Below, in pieces: positions 14,496 to 19,235 of a stretch of DNA of 19,235 nt. The translations under genes were made by a program, and so were the position numbers. Origin of the DNA: CAZLYK01 sp964563495. GTDB lineage: Bacteria; Acidobacteriota; Blastocatellia; RBC074. The first letter of the stretch is position 1. Each line of letters begins with the position of its first letter. Under the pieces are notes generated by a model. The model saw only the letters and a program-made list of their open reading frames with translations. It was not told the DNA's origin and made no database searches. The DNA lies in contig CAZLYK010000101.1 in NCBI GenBank assembly GCA_964563495.1, forward strand, positions 1 through 19,235, read 5' to 3'.

Positions 14496-16253
14496 ATGAC
14501 CAACATTTGCATCGCACTGGCGCAGATCAACCCGACCGTTGGCGATTTCGCCGGCAATGCCGCCAGAATTATCTCCGCCATTGACAGCGCGCGTGACGCC
14601 GGCGCAGATATTGTGGCCGTGCCGGAGCTCTCACTGACCGGTTATCCGCCCGAGGATCTTCTGCTCAGACCGCAATTTGTCTCGGCCAATCTGAAAGCCC
14701 TCGATCAGGTCGTCTCCGCCGCCCGGGGAATCATCGCGATCGTCGGTTTTGTCGGCAGGACGATCGACATCCACAACTCCGCTGCGATCATCTGCGATGG
14801 CCGGTTGATCAGTGTCTATCATAAAAATTTCCTGCCGAATTACGGAGTCTTTGATGAGTATCGATATTTCGACGCCGGGCAATCCGCCCCGATCTTCGAT
14901 TATGGGGACGTGCTCTTTGGCGTGAACATCTGTGAAGACATTTGGTATCCGGGCGGGCCGACACAAGTCCAGGCGCTGGCCGGTGCGCAGATCATCATCA
15001 ATATCTCGGCTTCGCCCTACCACGCCGGAAAGGGCCGCAGCCGTGAGCGCATGATCGCCACGCGCGCCGAGGACAATTCGGTAGCCATCGCTTATGTCAA
15101 CCTGGTCGGCGGTCAGGATGAGCTGGTCTTCGATGGGCAGAGCCTGGTGATCGATGAGCGGGGTGAGACGGTCGCTCGCGGCAAGCTGTTCGAGGAAGAC
15201 CTGGTCATCGCCGAGATCAATGCCGAGCGGGTCTTTAAAGAGCGGCTGCATGATCCTCGGCGGCGGCAGGAGCGGGTCGATGTGAGAGGGGAGGGGACCA
15301 GCGTCGAGCGGGTCCTGCTGCGTCTCGAGCCGTTTGAAAAAAAGGACCGGGGCCGGCGATCCCGATCCGGTCTCAAAAGAGAAGCGGTCGTCGTGCCGAC
15401 GCCGCCGATCGTCGAAGAGGTCTATCTTGCCCTCGTCACCGGGACGCGCGATTACGTCCGTAAAAACGGATTCAGGAGCGTTGTGATTGGGCTTTCCGGG
15501 GGCATCGATTCGGCGCTGACGGCTTGCCTGGCGGTCGATGCCCTGGGCCCTGACCACGTCACCTGCGTCTATATGCCAACCAGGTTCTCGTCGAACGAGA
15601 GCGGGCGCGACGCAGAGCTGCTGGCCGGGAACCTCGGCGTCGCCTATCACGTAGTTCCAATCGAGGAGACTTTTGAGCAATATCTTAAGATGCTGCGGCC
15701 GGTCTTCGCCGACTCGCCCATGGGCGTGGCTGAGGAGAACATCCAGGCCCGCATCCGCGGCAACATCCTCATGGCGCTCTCCAACAAATTCGGGTCACTC
15801 GTGCTCTCGACCGGAAACAAGAGCGAGGTCGGCGTCGGTTATTGCACCTTGTATGGCGATATGGCCGGGGGATTTGCCCTCTTGAAAGACGTTCCAAAGA
15901 CACTGGTTTATGAGCTTTCAAATTACATCAACCATCGCGCGGCGCGGCCGCTGATACCCGAATACATCATCACACGTCCACCGTCAGCCGAACTGCGCGA
16001 GGGCCAAAAGGACACCGATTCACTTCCTCCCTACGAGATACTCGATGCGATTCTGGAACTTTATGTCGAGGAGGACCTGAGCGCTGAAGCGATCATGAGC
16101 GAGGGATATTCCGAAACGACCGTGCGCTGGGTCATCAGGCAGGTTGATCTCAATGAGTACAAGCGGCGCCAGGCAGCTCCGGGTATCAAGATCACTCCGC
16201 GGGCATTCGGGCGCGACCGACGGATGCCGATTACCAACAAGTTCCACGGATAG
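14496..16253 (+). CDS. nadE: Glutamine-dependent NAD+ synthetase
   Basis: NadE amidates nicotinic acid adenine dinucleotide to NAD+ with ATP and glutamine, the last step of NAD+ synthesis. The 585-residue product has two domains. Residues 1 to about 265 are a nitrilase-type glutaminase with the Glu44 (PELSLTGYPPEDLL), Lys110 (HKNFLPNYGVFDE) and Cys146 (NICEDIWYP) triad. Residues about 300-585 are the synthetase with the P-loop SGGIDS (334-339) and the later STGNKSEVGVGY and GDMAGGFALLKDVPKT segments. ATG 14496 gives the family N-terminus (IALAQINPTVGDF); a TTG four codons upstream is less likely. No strong Shine-Dalgarno is visible. It is separated from the BMC genes by hairpin D but shares the NAD theme with rex upstream. 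Confidence 0.96.
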   Translation: MTNICIALAQINPTVGDFAGNAARIISAIDSARDAGADIVAVPELSLTGYPPEDLLLRPQFVSANLKALDQVVSAARGIIAIVGFVGRTIDIHNSAAIICDGRLISVYHKNFLPNYGVFDEYRYFDAGQSAPIFDYGDVLFGVNICEDIWYPGGPTQVQALAGAQIIINISASPYHAGKGRSRERMIATRAEDNSVAIAYVNLVGGQDELVFDGQSLVIDERGETVARGKLFEEDLVIAEINAERVFKERLHDPRRRQERVDVRGEGTSVERVLLRLEPFEKKDRGRRSRSGLKREAVVVPTPPIVEEVYLALVTGTRDYVRKNGFRSVVIGLSGGIDSALTACLAVDALGPDHVTCVYMPTRFSSNESGRDAELLAGNLGVAYHVVPIEETFEQYLKMLRPVFADSPMGVAEENIQARIRGNILMALSNKFGSLVLSTGNKSEVGVGYCTLYGDMAGGFALLKDVPKTLVYELSNYINHRAARPLIPEYIITRPPSAELREGQKDTDSLPPYEILDAILELYVEEDLSAEAIMSEGYSETTVRWVIRQVDLNEYKRRQAAPGIKITPRAFGRDRRMPITNKFHG

Positions 16254-16263
16254 GTTATGGGTC

Positions 16264-16279
16264 GGCGATCCGGATCGCC
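16264..16279. repeat. 16-bp perfect palindrome downstream of nadE
   Basis: GGCGATCCGGATCGCC is its own reverse complement with no spacer. It lies 11 bases after the nadE stop and could be a small hairpin or a protein-binding site; nothing in the context decides. Confidence 0.5.
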
Positions 16280-16293
16280 TCGCCCGATCAATT

Positions 16294-16319
16294 GCTCTCT
16301 ACCGGCGCTCTCTACCGGC
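16294..16319. repeat. 13-bp exact tandem duplication
   Basis: GCTCTCTACCGGC occurs twice back to back (16294-16306 and 16307-16319) just upstream of the pgsA ATG. It looks like a replication-slippage duplication and sets the spacing between the nadE stop and the pgsA start. Confidence 0.8.
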
Positions 16320-16327
16320 CACCAGAC

Positions 16328-17002
16328 ATGAATCTCCCGAACCTGCTCACGCTCCTGCGCATCTTTATTGTCCCGCTCCTGGTCGTGGTTCTCTTGACCA
16401 AATTTTCTGAAGACTGGGTCGGGCTGCCTCAACACATCGCCGGAGTAAGCCTCTTTTTGTTCGCCGCCATCACCGATGCTCTCGATGGGTGGGTAGCGCG
16501 CAAACGTGATCAGGTCTCGCGATTGGGCATCCTGCTCGACCCGATCGCGGATAAATTGCTCATCTCTTCGGCTTTTATCTCACTGGTTGAAAATCGGCTG
16601 GCCCCCGCCTGGGCCGTCGTCATCATCATCGGTCGGGAATTCGCCGTTTCGGGGTTGCGCGCGGTGGCAGCGGCTGAAGGCTGGGCGATTCCCGCGTCGA
16701 AGGCCGGTAAATTCAAGATGTTCTCGCAGGTCGTGACCATTGCTCTGCTCATCACCTCTTCGGTCGATAGCGGGCCACCGGTTGAAACCAAAGCTTTTCC
16801 GATCATCGCCTTCTGGACGGTTCCGGAGATGGGCGCGGCGCTGCGTCACCTGCTCGGACCGGAAAATATGAACTGGCTGGATTGGCGCGTCCTGTTTTAC
16901 GGCCTTGGACGCGGCCTGTTGTGGCTGGTCGTCATCTCGTCCTGTTGGTCGATGTACGGTTATTTCTACCAGTTCTACGATAAGATCAACAGGCAGGATT
17001 GA
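16328..17002 (+). CDS. pgsA: CDP-alcohol phosphatidyltransferase (CDP-diacylglycerol-glycerol-3-phosphate 3-phosphatidyltransferase)
   Basis: This integral membrane enzyme probably makes phosphatidylglycerophosphate from CDP-diacylglycerol and glycerol 3-phosphate. The 224-residue product carries the complete family motif at 50-75: D50-x2-D53-G-x2-A-R-x8-G67-x3-D71-x3-D75 (DALDGWVAR through LLDPIADK). Hydrophobic segments at about 6-24, 36-48, 76-100 and near 195-212 are membrane helices. I chose ATG 16328 because NLPNLLTLLRIF is the usual PgsA start; an in-frame TTG at 16292 lies before a tandem duplication and is unlikely. A segment before the last helix (about 150-190) seems longer than usual. 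It ends NRQD and is followed after three bases by the gamma-CA gene. Confidence 0.9.
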   Translation: MNLPNLLTLLRIFIVPLLVVVLLTKFSEDWVGLPQHIAGVSLFLFAAITDALDGWVARKRDQVSRLGILLDPIADKLLISSAFISLVENRLAPAWAVVIIIGREFAVSGLRAVAAAEGWAIPASKAGKFKMFSQVVTIALLITSSVDSGPPVETKAFPIIAFWTVPEMGAALRHLLGPENMNWLDWRVLFYGLGRGLLWLVVISSCWSMYGYFYQFYDKINRQD

Positions 17003-17005
17003 GAT

Positions 17006-17530
17006 ATGATCTACGAATACGAGGGGAAGCGCCCACAAATCGGCGAGCATGTTTTCATCGCCCCCACGGCTGTCATCATTGGCGATGTCGAGATCGGTGA
17101 TCGGGCGAGCATCTGGTATGGTGTGGTGCTGCGCGGCGATGAAGGCCGGATCGTGATCGGGCGGGGATCGAATGTTCAGGACAACTCGGTCATCCACACG
17201 ACGACCGAGAGCCCGACCATCCTCGAAGAAGATGTCACGATCGGGCACGGCGCCCTGCTCGAAGGTTGCACGATTGAAGCCGGCGCAGTCGTCGGCATGG
17301 GGGCGATCGTTTTGCATCGAGTGGTAGTCGGCCGGCAGGCGATGCTCGGCGCCGGGGCCGTGGTCACACCGGGCACGATCATTCCACCGCGATCACTCGC
17401 CGCCGGCTCACCGGCCGTAGTCAAGAAGGAATTGTCGGGGGCGGCGCTCCAGTCGGTTGAACGCACCGCCGGCGTTTATCACGAATTGTCGGATCATTAT
17501 TTAGCGCAGCGGCTGAATAGACAGGATTGA
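17006..17530 (+). CDS. Gamma-carbonic-anhydrase-like left-handed beta-helix protein with an altered zinc site
   Basis: This 174-residue hexapeptide-repeat protein (YrdA/PaaY/CaiE type) would form a trimeric left-handed beta-helix. Repeats run from GEHVFIAPTAVIIG through MLGAGAVVTPGTIIP, followed by the LAAGSPAVVKKEL segment and a C-terminal helix. Two zinc ligands are present, His64 (SVIHTT) and His81 (TIGHGA). The third, five residues after the second in Methanosarcina Cam (His117 and His122), is Glu86 here (ALLEGC, codon GAA). Carbonic anhydrase activity is therefore doubtful unless Glu can serve as a ligand. The gene is three bases after pgsA. Its last four residues (NRQD) and stop codon lie inside the left arm of hairpin E. 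Confidence 0.88.
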   Translation: MIYEYEGKRPQIGEHVFIAPTAVIIGDVEIGDRASIWYGVVLRGDEGRIVIGRGSNVQDNSVIHTTTESPTILEEDVTIGHGALLEGCTIEAGAVVGMGAIVLHRVVVGRQAMLGAGAVVTPGTIIPPRSLAAGSPAVVKKELSGAALQSVERTAGVYHELSDHYLAQRLNRQD

Positions 17531-17602
17531 CCGGGTTGATGCAGGAATAAACAAGATGTCGTCTTGTTTATTCCTGCATCAACCCGGTCGATCCTGTCTA
17601 TT
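17516..17602. repeat. 41-bp near-perfect inverted repeat with 10-11-base rhythm (hairpin E)
   Basis: Arms 17516-17556 and 17562-17602 pair over 41 positions with one mismatch (17528/17590, a G-U pair in RNA) around a five-base loop. The left arm includes the last codons and stop of the gamma-CA gene. On the plus strand TTTT (17601-17604) ends the stem, so it may act as a terminator. Both ends read AATAGAC, as in hairpin B, and AGGATTGACCGGGTTGATG has the same 10-11-base spacing of purine-rich units. Confidence 0.85.
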
Positions 17603-17617
17603 TTACCTGGAACAGAG

Positions 17618-19235
17618 ATGCCCAATTCGTTCTCATCCAACTCGACCATCTCGCACTATCGCATCCTCGATAAGATTGGCTCAGGAGGGATGGGAGAGGT
17701 CTATCTGGCCGAAGACACGCGATTGGGCCGCAAGCTCGCACTCAAGATCCTGCCGACGGAGTTTACCCAGTCGGTCGATCGGGTCGCCCGGTTTGAACAG
17801 GAGGCCCGCGCCGCCTCTGCGCTCAACCACCCGAACATCATCACGGTCTACGAAATCGGCGAAGAATCCGGCGTCCATTTCATCGCTTTTGAATATGTCG
17901 AGGGGCAGACCCTGCGCCATCACCTGAGGAGTTCGGGGATGAAGCTGGGCGAGGCATTGGAGATTACGGTCCAGATCGCCGGGGCGCTCCAGGCCGCACA
18001 CGAATCAGGTATTACTCACCGGGATATCAAGCCCGAGAATGTCATGCTGAGGCCGGACGGTTATGTCAAAGTCCTCGATTTCGGCCTCGCCAAACTGACC
18101 GAAAAGTCGGATCCGGAGGTCGATCCCGAAGCAGCCGCCACACGGATCAAGGCTCAGACCGAACCCGGCACGGTCATGGGAACGGTCGCATATATGTCGC
18201 CCGAACAGGCTCGCGGGCAGGCGATCGATGCGCGCAGCGATATTTTCAGCCTCGGGGTATTGCTCTATGAAATGGTCACCGGTCGCGTTCCGTTTGATGG
18301 ACCGACGGCCAGCGATGTGATTGCGGCGATCCTGCGCGTTGATCCGCCGCCGATCAACGCCTTCAGGCAGGGCATACCCGTAGAATTCGAATGGATCCTC
18401 AACCAGGCCCTCCGGAAAGATTGCGAGACCCGGTACCAGACGATCAAGGGCCTGCTCTACGATTTGAAACAGATCAAAAATCGGGTCGATTTCGAGACCG
18501 AGCTCGCCAGAATCGGCCAGCCGGATGCTTCCCGGTTCGCGGGAATCGCAGAGATCAGCGAGGCTCAGACGGTCGAGATCAGGAGCGACGATTCCTCGAA
18601 GCCGTCATCCAGCTCACTGCCCGCGAGGCGGCGCAGCTCGGGCCCGGAGATAGATTCGCTCGCCATCCTGCCGCTGGCTAACGCCTGCACGGATCAGAAT
18701 ATGGAGTACCTTTCTGATGGGATCACCGAGAGTATCATCAACTGCCTTTCTCAGTTACCGAAACTTCGGGTGGTCCCGCGCAGCACGGTCTTTCGCTACA
18801 AGGGACAGGAGGTCGATGCGCAGCAGATCGGGCGCGAGCTGGGCGTCCGCGCCGTACTCACCGGGCGGGTCATGCAGGTCGCCGATTCGCTGATCGTCAA
18901 GACCGAGTTGGTCGATATCGCTCAGGAATCGCAGTTGTGGGGAGAGCAATACCGGCGCCAATTGACGGATATCTTCGCCCTCCAGGATGAGATCGCCGAA
19001 GAGATCAGTGAAAAGTTGCGGCTGCATTTGAGCGGGGAAGAGAAACAGAAGCTGGTCAAGCGATATACGGATAATAGCGAGGCTTATCATCTGTATCTCA
19101 AGGGCCGCTACTATGTCAACAAGCGAACTCCCGATTGGATCAGGAAAGGGATCGAGCATTTTCAAGCCGCGATCGATCTCGACCCGAATTATGCCCTGGC
19201 TTACGCCGGGTTGGCCGAAGCGTACGGCTTCCTCG
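17618..19235 (+). CDS. Ser/Thr protein kinase with TolB/FlgO-like domain and TPRs (3' end outside window)
   Basis: The frame is open from ATG 17618 to the right edge (539 codons visible). Residues about 14-280 are a Hanks-type kinase: glycine loop GSGGMGEV (21-28), Lys43 (ALKIL), alpha-C Glu62, catalytic HRDIKPEN (134-141), DFG (154-156) and MSPEQA (193-198). All catalytic residues are present, so it should be active. A serine- and arginine-rich linker (about 320-345) follows. Then comes a TolB/FlgO-like domain from DSLAILPLANA (about 346) through LTGRVMQ and ELVDIAQESQLWGEQY, and the first TPR (AYHLYLKGRYY, IEHFQAAIDLDPNYALAYAG). This architecture is common in Acidobacteria. No transmembrane helix is visible between kinase and sensor-like part, so the visible protein appears cytoplasmic. 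Its targets are unknown. Confidence 0.93.
   Translation, partial: MPNSFSSNSTISHYRILDKIGSGGMGEVYLAEDTRLGRKLALKILPTEFTQSVDRVARFEQEARAASALNHPNIITVYEIGEESGVHFIAFEYVEGQTLRHHLRSSGMKLGEALEITVQIAGALQAAHESGITHRDIKPENVMLRPDGYVKVLDFGLAKLTEKSDPEVDPEAAATRIKAQTEPGTVMGTVAYMSPEQARGQAIDARSDIFSLGVLLYEMVTGRVPFDGPTASDVIAAILRVDPPPINAFRQGIPVEFEWILNQALRKDCETRYQTIKGLLYDLKQIKNRVDFETELARIGQPDASRFAGIAEISEAQTVEIRSDDSSKPSSSSLPARRRSSGPEIDSLAILPLANACTDQNMEYLSDGITESIINCLSQLPKLRVVPRSTVFRYKGQEVDAQQIGRELGVRAVLTGRVMQVADSLIVKTELVDIAQESQLWGEQYRRQLTDIFALQDEIAEEISEKLRLHLSGEEKQKLVKRYTDNSEAYHLYLKGRYYVNKRTPDWIRKGIEHFQAAIDLDPNYALAYAGLAEAYGFL

Noticed and set aside
13331..15680. Long minus-strand frames opposite the aldolase, BMC and nadE genes
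   Set aside because: The plus-strand products are conserved families over their full length; the minus-strand products have biased composition and no motifs.

Overview
The window looks like chromosomal DNA of an acidobacterium (Acidobacteriota; a Blastocatellia- or Solibacter-like lineage is my guess). Three things point there: an Oar-type TonB receptor with an N-terminal carboxypeptidase-regulatory-like domain, a C-terminal domain of the TIGR03437 'Solibacter' type on a peptidoglycan amidase, and a Ser/Thr kinase followed by a TolB/FlgO-like domain and TPRs. The assignment rests on recognising domain architectures, not on a database search. I see no tRNA, rRNA, CRISPR array, insertion sequence or phage gene, and no gene-free stretch longer than about 265 bases.

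Layout. (1) 1-4684: the 3' part of an exported alpha/beta-hydrolase gene converges on a large TonB-dependent receptor gene. (2) 4948-7378: a SplB-like radical SAM gene lies divergent to a PGRP amidase/TIGR03437 fusion. (3) 7489-8451: a TPR protein with a long histone-H1-like basic tail, behind a near-consensus sigma70 promoter. (4) 8607-11987, minus strand: a ruvA-ruvB-queA-GNAT operon for Holliday-junction migration, queuosine synthesis and N-acetylation. (5) 12213-14354, plus strand: rex, a class II aldolase, one BMC-H and one BMC-P shell protein. This is a very compact bacterial-microcompartment locus headed by an NADH/NAD+ sensor. (6) 14496-17530, plus strand: glutamine-dependent NAD+ synthetase, a PgsA-type CDP-alcohol phosphatidyltransferase and a gamma-carbonic-anhydrase-like protein. 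(7) 17618 to the end: the Ser/Thr kinase, cut by the window edge.

Two things stand out. The first is the minimal microcompartment locus. A FucA-like aldolase with intact zinc ligands and a C-terminal extension that could be an encapsulation peptide sits with exactly one hexamer and one pentamer gene, between a redox repressor and NAD+ synthetase. No aldehyde dehydrogenase, alcohol dehydrogenase, phosphotransacylase or kinase of a classical compartment is present in the window. The second is a set of five long perfect or near-perfect hairpins (17 to 44 bp stems) at gene boundaries. Their sequences are mostly unrelated, but two (7380-7480 and 17516-17602) share a 10-11-base internal rhythm and similar ends. 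One 44-bp hairpin abuts the queA start codon, and another supplies the last codons of the gamma-CA gene.

Smaller points are a gamma-CA-like protein whose third zinc histidine is replaced by glutamate, and an amidase fusion with no visible signal peptide.
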